Shown piece after piece: positions 53,652 through 62,907 of a DNA stretch of 64,000 nt (position 1 is its first letter; every line of letters starts with the position of its first letter). The position numbers and the translations under genes were made by a program. The notes beneath the pieces are model-generated. The model searched no databases, was not told the DNA's origin, and worked only from the letters and a program-made list of their open reading frames with translations. The stretch is from an uncultured Acidimicrobiaceae bacterium (lineage in GTDB: Bacteria; Actinomycetota; Acidimicrobiia; Acidimicrobiales; SZUA-35), in NCBI GenBank assembly GCA_947259095.1, contig CAMYLA010000017.1, positions 1-64,000 of the forward strand. Direction: 5' to 3'.

Positions 53652-54701
53652 TCAGTGGTGATCGATGAACAGCCGGCTGGTCGGGTTCCGGCCGTAGAGG
53701 GCGTCGGCGGCCAGGATCACCGCCGCCGCGGTGTAGCCGCTGCGCTCGTTCTCCGGGAAGTGGATCTGCTCCGGGTAGACCATCCCGGTGAAGTACGAGC
53801 CGTCATCGTCCCGTAGCCGCTGTGACCAGTCGAACAGGGTGGTGGCTGCGTTGAACTCGCCGACCGCCAGCAGCGCCATGACGCACTCGCAGGTCTCGGC
53901 TGCGGTGATCCACGGTTCGTCGGAAACGCAGCGAACGCCCTTGCGGTCCATCACGAAGTCGTCCCAGCCGTCGGTCATGCGCTTCTTGGCGTCGTCGCCG
54001 ACGATGGCCCCGGTCAGCACCGGGTAGTACCAGTCCATGGCCCAGCGTTCCTTCGGCTCGAAGGCCTCCCGCCGGTTGGCGATCAGGTCGACGAGGCGTT
54101 CCCTGGCCGCGAGCCAGGCCGGCCGCTGGTGGCCGAGGGTCTCGGCCACCGCCGAGGCGCAGCGCAGGCTGTGGGTGATCGACGACGAGCCGGTCAGCAG
54201 CGCGTAGTCGAACCGGGAGCCGTCCTCCCGCATGGCCCAGATGATCTCTCCCCGTTCGGTCTGCAGACCGAGCACGAACGACATCGCCCGGTCCAGGGTC
54301 GGCCACATCCGGTGGAGGAAGTCGATATCGGCGGTGACGAGATGATGGTGCCAGACCCCTGTTGCGAAGTAGGCAACGCAGTTGGTGTCGCGCTTCGCGT
54401 CTTTGACCCCGTCCGCCAGGTAGTAGTTGTACCAGCCGCCGTCCGGGAGTTGGACGTCGACCAGCCACTGGTACCCCAGCTCGGCCTGTTCGATGAACCC
54501 GGCGGTGGCCAGTGCCATCGCGGTCTCCACATGGTTCCACGGGTCGGCATGGCCGCCGGGAAACCACTCGATCATGCCGCTGGGGAGCTGCAACCGGGCG
54601 ATTGTCTCGGCGGTGGTGCACAGATCGGGCGCAGGGAGCACCGACGGCAGGTCCGGCACCGTCATCGACGGGTTCACATGCTGGGTGGGGGTGATGGTCA
54701 C
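53652..54701 (-). CDS. Alpha/alpha-barrel (prenyltransferase/glycosidase-like) protein
   Basis: A 349-residue protein with repeated helix pairs and turn motifs: PWNHVETAMAL, QLPDGGWYNYY, GSSSITHSLRCA, RDDDGSYFTGMVYP. These QxxDGxW-like turns are why relatives are often called prenyltransferases, but no aspartate-rich ionisation motif is present; a glycan-processing (alpha/alpha)6 barrel is equally possible. GTG at 54701 overlaps the methyltransferase stop by 4 bp. Confidence 0.7.
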   Translation of the reverse strand: MTITPTQHVNPSMTVPDLPSVLPAPDLCTTAETIARLQLPSGMIEWFPGGHADPWNHVETAMALATAGFIEQAELGYQWLVDVQLPDGGWYNYYLADGVKDAKRDTNCVAYFATGVWHHHLVTADIDFLHRMWPTLDRAMSFVLGLQTERGEIIWAMREDGSRFDYALLTGSSSITHSLRCASAVAETLGHQRPAWLAARERLVDLIANRREAFEPKERWAMDWYYPVLTGAIVGDDAKKRMTDGWDDFVMDRKGVRCVSDEPWITAAETCECVMALLAVGEFNAATTLFDWSQRLRDDDGSYFTGMVYPEQIHFPENERSGYTAAAVILAADALYGRNPTSRLFIDHH

Positions 54702-55456
54702 GCTGCGTTCTCGCTCCCGGCCGACACCCTGGCCAGGATCCTGGGCCGGTCGGCATAGATGACCAGGCTCTTGCCGAGCACCGGGTTGAGTAGTCTGTCG
54801 GCCCGGCGGGTCAGCTTCGGGGCTTTCACGATGTCCCAGGTCAGCAGCCTGAGGTAGGCCCGGACCGCCGGGTTGTCCTCGTTGTCGACCCCCACCGCAC
54901 ACTTGAGCCACCAATAGGGGCTGTGGAGGGCGTGAGCCCGGTGGGTCTCGGCCGGCACGAAGCCGACCGAGGCCAGCTTGGTCCGCAGCTCCGGTCGGCC
55001 GTAGATCCGGACATGGCCGCCGACACTCTTGGGGGCGTGGTACTCGTCGCTGAGCCACCAGCAGATCTGTTCCGGCACTGCGGCCGGCACCGTTGCCGCC
55101 AGCCGCCCACCGGGGGCCAGGACCCGGAACAGTTCGGCCATGACGCCGAGATCGTTCGGCACATGTTCCAGCACCTCGGAGGCGATGATGCGATCGAAGC
55201 TGGCATCGGCGAACGGCAGCTGCAGCCCGTTGGCCTGAACGCAGGTGGTGGAGGCGCCGGCCGGTAGCTCGTGCGCCAGGTACATGGCGGCGAAGGTGTC
55301 CTTGGTGGCGATCATCTCATCCAGGGCCAGATCTGCGGCCACGACGTGGGCACCGAGCCCAGCGGTGGCGAAGGCGTGGCGGCCGAAACCGGCGCCGAGG
55401 TCGAGCACCCGCATGCCGCGGCGAACATCGAGCCGTGCATAGTCGACGGTGAGCAT
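54698..55456 (-). CDS. Class I SAM-dependent methyltransferase (UbiE-like)
   Basis: A 252-residue protein with SAM motif I VLDLGAGFGRHAF, the acidic loop ADLALDE, PFADASFDRIIASEVLEHVP and LFRVLAPGGRLAATVPA. It lies six bases after the glycosyltransferase stop and overlaps the next gene by 4 bp, so the three genes form an operon. ATG start at 55456. Confidence 0.88.
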   Translation of the reverse strand: MLTVDYARLDVRRGMRVLDLGAGFGRHAFATAGLGAHVVAADLALDEMIATKDTFAAMYLAHELPAGASTTCVQANGLQLPFADASFDRIIASEVLEHVPNDLGVMAELFRVLAPGGRLAATVPAAVPEQICWWLSDEYHAPKSVGGHVRIYGRPELRTKLASVGFVPAETHRAHALHSPYWWLKCAVGVDNEDNPAVRAYLRLLTWDIVKAPKLTRRADRLLNPVLGKSLVIYADRPRILARVSAGSENAA

Positions 55457-55462
55457 CGTCTC

Positions 55463-56776
55463 TCAGCCCCGAGGATCCTGCCCGGTGCCTTGGGTCGCCG
55501 AGGAGGCCCCGGCGGCGCGGGCCGCCTCCCGCATGGCCAGCACCTCGCGGTACTGCTCGACGGTGCGGATGGCGGTGTGGCGCCAGGTGTAGAGCCGGGA
55601 CACCCGATCCCGCCCTGCCATCCCGATCCGGGTCCGGAGCCCGGGGTCATCCAGCCCTCGACGAATGGCCGCGGCCAGGGAATCGGGGTCGCCCGGTTCA
55701 CACCGCAGCACCGTCTCCCCGTCGACGCCGGTCACCTCGGGGAGGGCACCGCCGGTGGTGGCCACCAGTGGGGTGGCGGTGGCCATGGCCTCGACCGCCG
55801 GCAGCGAGAACCCCTCGTACAGCGACGGCACAACCGCCAACTCGGACTCGGCGTACAGCTCGACGATCCGCTCGTCCGGCACCCCGGTGACGAACTGGAT
55901 GTGGTCGCCGAGGCCCAGCTCCTCGATCAGCTTTGCCGACTTCCCACCTTCCTTGGCCCTGCCGATCACGGTGAGCGACATGTCACGCTCGGCCCGCAAC
56001 TTGGCCATGGCCTCCAGCAGGAAACGAAGGCCTTTCAACTCGACGTCGGCGCTGGCGGTGGTGATCAGCCGGCCCGGGATGCGATCCACGCCGGGCATGG
56101 GCTCGAACAGGTCGGGGTCGACGCCGACATGGACCAGCCGCATCCGGTCCCGGTCCACTCCCATGTCGGTGTGGATGTCATCGATCGAGTTCTCCGAGAC
56201 CACCACGATCCTCGGCATACGCTGGGCCACCCGGCCCTGCATCTTGACGAACGAGTACCAGCGACCCAGGCTCAACCGTTTCCGGAAGTTGGGTGCGGCC
56301 TCGACCTCCAGCCGTCGATCAACGGTGATCGGATGATGGAGGGTGACCAGCGTCGGCAGGATCTTGTCGATGGCCAGGATCCCGTAGCCGAGGCACTGGT
56401 TGTCGTGCACGATGTCGAACTCCGAGACCCGGTTCTTCAGCTCCCGGTAGGCCCGGTAGCTGAAGGCGAGGGGTTCGGGGAAGGTGCCGGTCGAGAATTG
56501 CAGTATCTCCAGGACGTCGGGAAGGGTCTTGATCTCCCAGTAGGCGGGAAACCGGCCCGGATAGTGGTCGTTGAAGATGTCCAGGCTCGGGAGCTCGGTG
56601 AGCTCGATCCGTTCGTCGAGCACCGGATAGGGCTGTCCGGAGATGACCTCGACGGTGTGGCCGAGGTCGGCCAGGGCCTTGGTCAGGTGCCTGGTGTAGA
56701 TGCCCTGGCCGCCGACGGTGGGCTTTGAACGGTAGGAGAGGTACGCAAGCCGCAACGGGTGGTCTTCTGAGGACAT
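55463..56776 (-). CDS. Glycosyltransferase family 4 protein
   Basis: A 437-residue GT-B glycosyltransferase. N-terminal [14 protein letters not shown] and HHPITVDRR are acceptor-side features; the C-terminal donor site shows [38 protein letters not shown] and the EX7E-type Glu pair. Donor and acceptor unknown; with GtrA and two methyltransferases nearby, an envelope glycolipid is plausible. ATG at 56776; first gene of a three-gene operon, divergent from dtd. Confidence 0.88.
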   Translation of the reverse strand: MSSEDHPLRLAYLSYRSKPTVGGQGIYTRHLTKALADLGHTVEVISGQPYPVLDERIELTELPSLDIFNDHYPGRFPAYWEIKTLPDVLEILQFSTGTFPEPLAFSYRAYRELKNRVSEFDIVHDNQCLGYGILAIDKILPTLVTLHHPITVDRRLEVEAAPNFRKRLSLGRWYSFVKMQGRVAQRMPRIVVVSENSIDDIHTDMGVDRDRMRLVHVGVDPDLFEPMPGVDRIPGRLITTASADVELKGLRFLLEAMAKLRAERDMSLTVIGRAKEGGKSAKLIEELGLGDHIQFVTGVPDERIVELYAESELAVVPSLYEGFSLPAVEAMATATPLVATTGGALPEVTGVDGETVLRCEPGDPDSLAAAIRRGLDDPGLRTRIGMAGRDRVSRLYTWRHTAIRTVEQYREVLAMREAARAAGASSATQGTGQDPRG

Positions 56777-56951
56777 GTATTTCCAATCGGGCCGACAGCC
56801 TGTCGTGTGCTCGGATTCCGGTCGGCGCCCGGAGACCGGTTGCCGACCTGGGGGGGCCAGGAGCTGCAACCGTGTAAGGGTACGGTCTATTCGGTTCAAA
56901 GCGCGATCGGCACACGGCCCCGGCCGGTGGCCGGTGGTGGGAGGAGATCTG

Positions 56952-57395
56952 GTGCGAGCAGTCGTGCAACGAGTGGCAAGGGCCTCGGTCACCGTCGACG
57001 GCGAGGTGGTCGGATCGATCGGCCACGGACTGTGTGTCCTGGTCGGGGTGACCCACCACGACGACCGGGCGACGGCCACCAAGTTGGCGGAACGGCTTTG
57101 GAAGCTGCGAATCTTTGCCGATGACGACGACAAGATGAATCGTTCGGTTGCCGACGTCGAAGGAGCGATCCTGGTGATCAGCCAGTTCACGCTCTATGGC
57201 GATGCCAGAAAAGGAAACCGGCCGTCCTACATCGAGGCGGCCAGGCCGGAGGTTGCGGCACCGCTGATCGATGTGGTGGTCGAGCGGCTCCGCTCGCTCG
57301 GGGCAGAGGTGGCCACCGGTCGCTTCGGCGCCGACATGGCAGTGGAGCTTGTCAACGACGGACCGGTCACCATCCTGGTGGAGCTGACACCGTGA
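56952..57395 (+). CDS. dtd: D-aminoacyl-tRNA deacylase
   Basis: A 147-residue homodimeric proofreading enzyme that removes D-amino acids from t[20 protein letters not shown] contains the catalytic SQFTLY motif and [10 protein letters not shown] the Gly-cisPro-type motif. GTG 56952 follows GGAGA. Its TGA overlaps the next GTG by 4 bp. Confidence 0.95.
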   Translation: MRAVVQRVARASVTVDGEVVGSIGHGLCVLVGVTHHDDRATATKLAERLWKLRIFADDDDKMNRSVADVEGAILVISQFTLYGDARKGNRPSYIEAARPEVAAPLIDVVVERLRSLGAEVATGRFGADMAVELVNDGPVTILVELTP

Positions 57396-58633
57396 CCGGA
57401 TCGAGGCCGGCCTCCGGTGGGCCGGTCGCCGGCTGGTACGACGATCCCCTCCGCCCCGGCGCCAAGCGCTACTGGGACGGGATCCGTTGGACCGAGACGG
57501 TGGCCGGGCCCAATCCGATGCCGGCCCCCGGCGCCTCGCTCGGCGGCCCGCCGCTGGTCCCGCCTCCCCCTTCGGCCACCGGTGTCCCGGCTGCGGTCGG
57601 CCCGGCTCCACCGTTTCAGCCGCTGCCACCGGGAGCCCACGCCGTCGGTCCGGTCGACTCGTTCGGGGCGCCGGCGGCCGGGTCTGGCGGGCCCGACGGG
57701 CCCAGGATCAACGACGTCGGTCAGTGGTTGCGGCGAACGTTCTCGGCGCTCGCCGCCAATCCGATGCCGGTCGCCGGCCTGGCGCTGTGTTCGTTCCCGT
57801 TCTGGGCCGCAACCCTGCTGCTCGGCCACCGGAGCGCATCGGAGGTGCTGTGGACCATCGACAGCGGTGGGCTCTCCGGCTTCAACGGCCGATTGCTGGC
57901 CGCCACCGGCGTGCTGGCGGTGATCTCGGCCCTGGTTTCGATCGCCGGCTACCTGGGCCTGCACCATTATCTGCACGGCGTCCACCGGGGCGACCCCGCT
58001 GACGGGGGCCGGTCGCTGGCGGTCGGGCTGGCCAGGTTGGCGCGCTTCGTCGGCTTGACCGTGTTGATCTACCTCGGTTTCGCCATGGCCATCATCGTGC
58101 CGTTGGCCCTGTTCACGGTTGCGGTGGTTCAGGGGGCCGATGGGGTGATGGGGCTGCTCCTGCTGTCGCTGATCACCGCCATGGCCATGGTCGGGTTCCT
58201 CGTCTGGTTCTGGGTCAAGGCGGTGGTGTTCCTTCCGGTGGCGGTCACCGTGGTCGGTCGAGGGACCTCGGCGTTCAGCGCGGCGTGGCGGATCAGCAGT
58301 GGGCGATTCTGGCCGGTACTGGGACGGGTCTGCCTGGTGTTCGCTCTCGTCGGCACCCTCTCCACTGCGTTCCAGCTGTTCGGTCAGGCCCTGGCCCCGA
58401 CCGTGCTGTTCTCCAAGTTCGACATCGACGACGACGGCTCGCTCTTCATCGACGGCCAAAACATCGACACGATCGAGGTGCTGCGGCTGGGGGACGTGCT
58501 GCCGAACCCCGTGGTGCTGCTGGTCTACGTCGGCCTGTTCTCGCTGATCGCCGCCGCCTCCCAGGCCGTCACCGCCTCGGCGATGTCGGCCCTCTACGTC
58601 GATGCCGGCGGACCCCGCGCCGACGATGGCTGA
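57392..58633 (+). CDS. DUF2510-type multi-pass membrane protein
   Basis: A 413-residue protein. The N-terminal [21 protein letters not shown] is a DUF2510 motif. A Pro/Gly-rich stretch (~40-110) precedes about six membrane segments. A loop [13 protein letters not shown] resembles a calcium-binding hairpin by chance or function. Role unknown. Translationally coupled to dtd. Confidence 0.8.
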   Translation: MTGSRPASGGPVAGWYDDPLRPGAKRYWDGIRWTETVAGPNPMPAPGASLGGPPLVPPPPSATGVPAAVGPAPPFQPLPPGAHAVGPVDSFGAPAAGSGGPDGPRINDVGQWLRRTFSALAANPMPVAGLALCSFPFWAATLLLGHRSASEVLWTIDSGGLSGFNGRLLAATGVLAVISALVSIAGYLGLHHYLHGVHRGDPADGGRSLAVGLARLARFVGLTVLIYLGFAMAIIVPLALFTVAVVQGADGVMGLLLLSLITAMAMVGFLVWFWVKAVVFLPVAVTVVGRGTSAFSAAWRISSGRFWPVLGRVCLVFALVGTLSTAFQLFGQALAPTVLFSKFDIDDDGSLFIDGQNIDTIEVLRLGDVLPNPVVLLVYVGLFSLIAAASQAVTASAMSALYVDAGGPRADDG

Positions 58634-58669
58634 CCTCGGCCGGTGCCCGATGGGCGACCGGTGCTGCGG

Positions 58670-60220
58670 TCACGACGACGGCGGTCGGGGGTCAGGGTTG
58701 GGATCGGGGGCCTGCCGCCGTCTGGCGATGAGCCAGGCCCCGGCGATGGCCGCCATGCCGTAGAGCACCACCGGCCAGGGGCCGACCCGGCTGGCCAGGG
58801 TCCGGCCCTCCCGCATCTCGACCGAGGCCAGCAGCGTCCGCCGTTCGCTGATCCCGGTTCGCTGCTGCAGGTTGCCGTCGGGGTCGACCACCGCCGACAG
58901 TCCGGTCGGGGCGACCTGGACGACCCAGCGGTCATTCTCCACCGCCCGGAGCTGGTTCGAGGCGACCTGTTGGGTCTGGACCTGGGTCAGCCAGTAGGAC
59001 GATCCGTTGGTGGGGTTGGCCAGCAGTTGGGCCCCCTCCCGCACCGCATGGCGGGAGCGATGTTCGAAGAACCCCTCCCAGGAGATGGCGATACCAACCT
59101 TGCCGACCGGCGTGTCGAGCACCGGTTCGGCGGTCCCGGGCAGCACGTCACGCCCGGGGAGCGTCACGTTTGCGGCCACCGCGGTGACGAAACCCCGGAG
59201 GGGGACGTATTCACCGAAGGGCACGATGCGGACCTTGTCGTAGCGATCGGTCTCGCTGCCATCGGGGTTGACGATCGACTGGTAGTTCGCGGTGTTGACC
59301 TCGGAGATCGACACGAACCAGCCGGCCAGCACCGGTGCGTCGTGGGTGTAGGCCACCTCGGCGACGATTCGGCGGGCGTCGGCCTCGGTCAGGTACCGGC
59401 CGGGATTGACCACGTTCTCCGGCCAGATCACCAGATCGACCGGTCGGTCGATGGCACCGGAGGCCTCGGCGTGGCGGCCCAGGACCACCGGCTGCTGATC
59501 GGATGAGGCCCTGGTCCGCTGCGGTCCGCCCCCCTGGACCAGGGCGACCTCGACGTCGTCGACCACGGTGGCCCGGGGGTGGGCGACGCCGGCCACGAGC
59601 AGAACCACGACCACCGCAACCCCGATGAGCCCCGCCCGCCACTGCCGATCCAGCGCCGCCGACAGGGCCTGACCGAGCACGACCACCGAAACGACGATCA
59701 GCAGCGGCCCGGCCACACGGGCCAGGTTGATCAGCGGCGTCTCGACCTGGCTCAAACCGAGATGGGCCAGCGGAACCCCGCCGAAAGGCCAACTCCAGCG
59801 GGCCAGCTCGGCCAGGGCGAACGCCCCTGGCAGTACCAGCCGCCGGGCCGGGCCCGGTGGGGTCAGGGCGGCCGCCGCCCCGAAGTAGGCGGCGTAGAAC
59901 GCCCCGGCCGCCACATAGCCCGGAGGGGTCAGGTCCCACATCCAGACCATGGCCGGGTACAGCCAGGCCACCGCCACCAGCCAGGTCCGATTGAACCGAT
60001 GTTTCCAGGGCTGGTCGGCCAGGAGCCGGTCGAGGATGGCAATGCCGATGAAGGCCAGAGGCCACCAGCCCCACGGCGGCACCGAACCGGCAAGGCACAC
60101 CCCGGCCGCCAGGCAGCGGCCGACCACGCCCGGACGCGAAGACCAACCCGACCGCTCACCGGCCGCGTCCGGTTGTGGAGGTTCGGCGACCGGGACCGGA
60201 GGCGAGGGGGCGGCCGGCAC
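58670..60220 (-). CDS. lnt: Apolipoprotein N-acyltransferase homologue (catalytic Cys replaced by Ser)
   Basis: A 516-residue protein with about six to seven membrane segments and a nitrilase domain. Of the Glu-Lys-Cys triad, E268 (IWPENVV) and K329 (YDKVRIVPFGEY) are present, but the Cys of the usual ICYE/ICWE motif is Ser380 (AISWEGFF). Lnt adds the third acyl chain to lipoproteins. A Cys-to-Ser change is known in some mycobacterial Lnt homologues that do not acylate, so activity is doubtful. GTG 60220 starts two bases after hemG; the rest of the open frame is antisense or out of frame. Confidence 0.8.
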   Translation of the reverse strand: MPAAPSPPVPVAEPPQPDAAGERSGWSSRPGVVGRCLAAGVCLAGSVPPWGWWPLAFIGIAILDRLLADQPWKHRFNRTWLVAVAWLYPAMVWMWDLTPPGYVAAGAFYAAYFGAAAALTPPGPARRLVLPGAFALAELARWSWPFGGVPLAHLGLSQVETPLINLARVAGPLLIVVSVVVLGQALSAALDRQWRAGLIGVAVVVVLLVAGVAHPRATVVDDVEVALVQGGGPQRTRASSDQQPVVLGRHAEASGAIDRPVDLVIWPENVVNPGRYLTEADARRIVAEVAYTHDAPVLAGWFVSISEVNTANYQSIVNPDGSETDRYDKVRIVPFGEYVPLRGFVTAVAANVTLPGRDVLPGTAEPVLDTPVGKVGIAISWEGFFEHRSRHAVREGAQLLANPTNGSSYWLTQVQTQQVASNQLRAVENDRWVVQVAPTGLSAVVDPDGNLQQRTGISERRTLLASVEMREGRTLASRVGPWPVVLYGMAAIAGAWLIARRRQAPDPNPDPRPPSS

Positions 60221-60222
60221 CG

Positions 60223-61644
60223 TCAGAGGTCGCGGCCCTGCGGGGCGGGGGAGCGCCGATCGAGGTGGAGTCCGGCGGTGTGGCGGGCGGCGGCGATGAC
60301 CGCGGGGATGCCGATCCCGTCGTAGGGGGCGCCGACCACCGAGATCCGAGGATCCAACTCGGCCAGGTGCTCTCGCAACGCCGCCAGCCGGTCGTTGTGG
60401 CCGGGGGTGTACTGGGGGAACGCCCGAGGCCAGCGGACCACCCTGGTGGCGATCGGCGGTTGGTCGAAGCCGATGACCGAACCCAACTCGCCGAGCACCA
60501 CGTCGACCAGCTCGGCGTCGGACAGCTCGGCATGGCGGTTGTCGCCGAAGCGGCCGGCGCTCAACCGGATCAGCACCGACGCCGGCCGCCGGTAGTGAGC
60601 CCATTTCGTGCTCAGCCACGTGCAGGCGGTCATCGTCTTGCCGCTGACCCGGGGAAACAGGATGCCGGACGCATCGAGCACCCGCTCCAGGCCGGAGATC
60701 GGCAGCTCGACGACGACCTGGCTGACCCCGGCGTACTCGATGCTCGACAGCAGCTCGACGGCGCGCCGCCGAGGGCCGGTCTGGTCGGCCGGGCGGCCGG
60801 TCCGTCCGACGCCGCCGCCGATGAGGTCGGACGCCACGAATGCCGGCACGGCGAGGATGATGGCGTCGGCATCGGCGAACCGGTCGAGATCGGTCACCGG
60901 CGAGCCGAGGCGGAGCTCGGCGCCGGCCAGCTCCTCCACCAGCCGATCGATGATCCTGGCGATACCTCCCGGCAGCCCGTAGAACACCGGTTTGTCGGCG
61001 TCCCGGGAGCCGATGGCGGCCCCGGTGGACGCCCGAATGGCCGCCATGCCCCGGATGAGCGAGCTGTCGGTCCGCAGTGCCGCCGCCAGTTGTGGGGCCG
61101 CGGCGTTGAGGCTGAGGTGGTCGATGTCGGAGGCGTTGATGGCCCCGATCAGGGGGTCGATGAGCAGGTCGGTGAGCTCGTCGCCGAGCCGTTCCCGACA
61201 CACCGCCCCGACCGACGGGTCGGGGCGGACCGGGGTCGGTGCCAGCTCGAGGTCAGCGGCCGCCCGTTCAATCCCGGCCGGTGAGATCAGCGCCGAGTGC
61301 CGCAACTGGTCGAGGTCGGTTGGCACCCCCAGCATGGTGCCGGCCGGCAGCTCGTGGAGCCGATCGTCGGCGTGGACGTAGGCCGGCACCGGCGCCACCG
61401 GACTGGTCAGCTCACCGTCGAGGCCGAGCTCCCGGCACAGTTCGTGGCCGTGGTCGACCCTGGCCAGGAAGGCGTCGGGGCCGGCATCGACCGGGCGATC
61501 GCCGACCGGGCTGGTTCTGATCTTGCCGCCCCATTGCCGGTCGGCCTCGTGGACGGTGACGGCCCAGCCGGCCTGGTGCAGGTCGTAGGCGGCGGTGAGT
61601 CCTGCGATCCCACCACCGATGATCACCACACTGGGTCGACTCAT
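60223..61644 (-). CDS. hemG: Coproporphyrinogen III/protoporphyrinogen oxidase (HemG/HemY, CgoX)
   Basis: A 473-residue FAD enzyme. The dinucleotide motif is VVIIGGGIAGLTAAYDL, then WGGKIRT and DAGPDAFLA; the C-terminus has GAPYDGIGIPAVIAAA, the FAD-binding end of this family. With HemQ in the genome, oxidation of coproporphyrinogen is the likely reaction. ATG 61644 overlaps the hemE stop by 4 bp. Confidence 0.92.
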   Translation of the reverse strand: MSRPSVVIIGGGIAGLTAAYDLHQAGWAVTVHEADRQWGGKIRTSPVGDRPVDAGPDAFLARVDHGHELCRELGLDGELTSPVAPVPAYVHADDRLHELPAGTMLGVPTDLDQLRHSALISPAGIERAAADLELAPTPVRPDPSVGAVCRERLGDELTDLLIDPLIGAINASDIDHLSLNAAAPQLAAALRTDSSLIRGMAAIRASTGAAIGSRDADKPVFYGLPGGIARIIDRLVEELAGAELRLGSPVTDLDRFADADAIILAVPAFVASDLIGGGVGRTGRPADQTGPRRRAVELLSSIEYAGVSQVVVELPISGLERVLDASGILFPRVSGKTMTACTWLSTKWAHYRRPASVLIRLSAGRFGDNRHAELSDAELVDVVLGELGSVIGFDQPPIATRVVRWPRAFPQYTPGHNDRLAALREHLAELDPRISVVGAPYDGIGIPAVIAAARHTAGLHLDRRSPAPQGRDL

Positions 61645-62849
61645 CGCCGACCCGCTTCGCCGCCGGGCACGGAGGGTTCGGGGCCGGGGGTTTCGGCCGC
61701 CGATCGGTCGACCGGTCGGTTGGCAACACCCTCGGCGTGGACCAGCTTCACCACCTCGGCCAGGATGTCGGGGTCGGTCTCGGGGAGCACGCCGTGGCCG
61801 AGGTTGAAGATGTGCCCGGGGTGACCTTGGTTGTCGGCCAGGATCCGCCGGACCTCGGCCTCGACCACCGGCCATGATGCCAGGCACAGGGATGGATCGA
61901 GGTTGCCCTGCAGCGCCACCCGGCCGCCGGTTCGCCTCCGAGCGGTGGCGAGGGGGGTTCGCCAGTCGACGCCCACCACATCGGCCCCCACGTCTGCGAA
62001 CTGGTCGAGCAGCTCACTGGTGTTGATACCGAAGTGGAACCGGGGCACGCCGAGATCGGCCAGGGCGGCCATGATCTTGGCGCTGTGGGGGGCCACGAAG
62101 CGACGGTAGTGATCGGGGTGCAGGGCCCCGGCCCACGAGTCGAACAGCTGCACCGCCGCGGCCCCGGCCTCGACCTGGGCCCGGAGGGTGGCGATGGCGA
62201 TGTCGGCCAGCCGGTCGCAGAGCTCGTGCCAGAGCTCCGGCTGCTCGGCCATCAGGCCCTTGACCTTGGCGTGGTTCTTCGACGGCCGACCCTCGACCAT
62301 GTAGGCGGCCAGGGTGAACGGCGCCCCGGCGAACCCGATCAGCGGCACGCTGAGCTCGGCGGTCAGGTTGCGGATCGTCTCGGCCTGGAACCCGAGGTCA
62401 CGGTCGGGGTCGAGGGGGCGCAGCCGGGACAGATCGTCGACGGTTCGGAACGGTCGCTCACATTCCGGCCCGACGCCGGGGGTGATGTCGATACCGAACC
62501 CCACCGCCCAGACCGGGGTGACGATGTCGGAGAAGAGGATGGCGGCGTCGACCCCGTAGCGCCTGACCGGCTGGAGGGTGATCTCGGTGGCCCGCTCCGG
62601 CACCTGGATGGCATCGAGGATCGTGCCCTCACCCCGAACCGGAAAGTACTCGGGCAGCGAACGCCCGGCCTGACGCATGAACCACACCGGGACCCGATCG
62701 CCGGGCTGTTGACGGGCGGCCCGCAGCAGTGCGCTCGGTTGGTCGGCTGCCGGTTCCGTCGAGCTCGTCGTCACATTGGTTGACGGTATCGGCGCCCCGA
62801 CCGGGTTTGCGGCATCGGAACCGGCCTCCCGTTCCGTTACAATATTCAT
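61641..62849 (-). CDS. hemE: HemE, uroporphyrinogen decarboxylase
   Basis: A 402-residue decarboxylase producing coproporphyrinogen III. The signature PVWFMRQAGRSLPEY, the catalytic Asp in LFSDIVTP and GFAGAPFTLAAYM are present; a ~40-residue low-complexity N-terminal extension is unusual. ATG at 62849. First gene of the hemE-hemG-lnt operon and divergent from the helicase gene (58 bp between starts). Confidence 0.95.
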   Translation of the reverse strand: MNIVTEREAGSDAANPVGAPIPSTNVTTSSTEPAADQPSALLRAARQQPGDRVPVWFMRQAGRSLPEYFPVRGEGTILDAIQVPERATEITLQPVRRYGVDAAILFSDIVTPVWAVGFGIDITPGVGPECERPFRTVDDLSRLRPLDPDRDLGFQAETIRNLTAELSVPLIGFAGAPFTLAAYMVEGRPSKNHAKVKGLMAEQPELWHELCDRLADIAIATLRAQVEAGAAAVQLFDSWAGALHPDHYRRFVAPHSAKIMAALADLGVPRFHFGINTSELLDQFADVGADVVGVDWRTPLATARRRTGGRVALQGNLDPSLCLASWPVVEAEVRRILADNQGHPGHIFNLGHGVLPETDPDILAEVVKLVHAEGVANRPVDRSAAETPGPEPSVPGGEAGRR

Positions 62850-62907
62850 CCCCCTAACGACATGCGCATCCGGCGTCGCGGCACCGGGGTCTACCTGCGG
62901 GAGTGCG

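Noticed and set aside
58670..61201. Reading lnt as an 843-residue protein
   Set aside because: The extra N-terminal part is an out-of-frame translation of hemG; a GTG at 60220 gives a normal-length Lnt.
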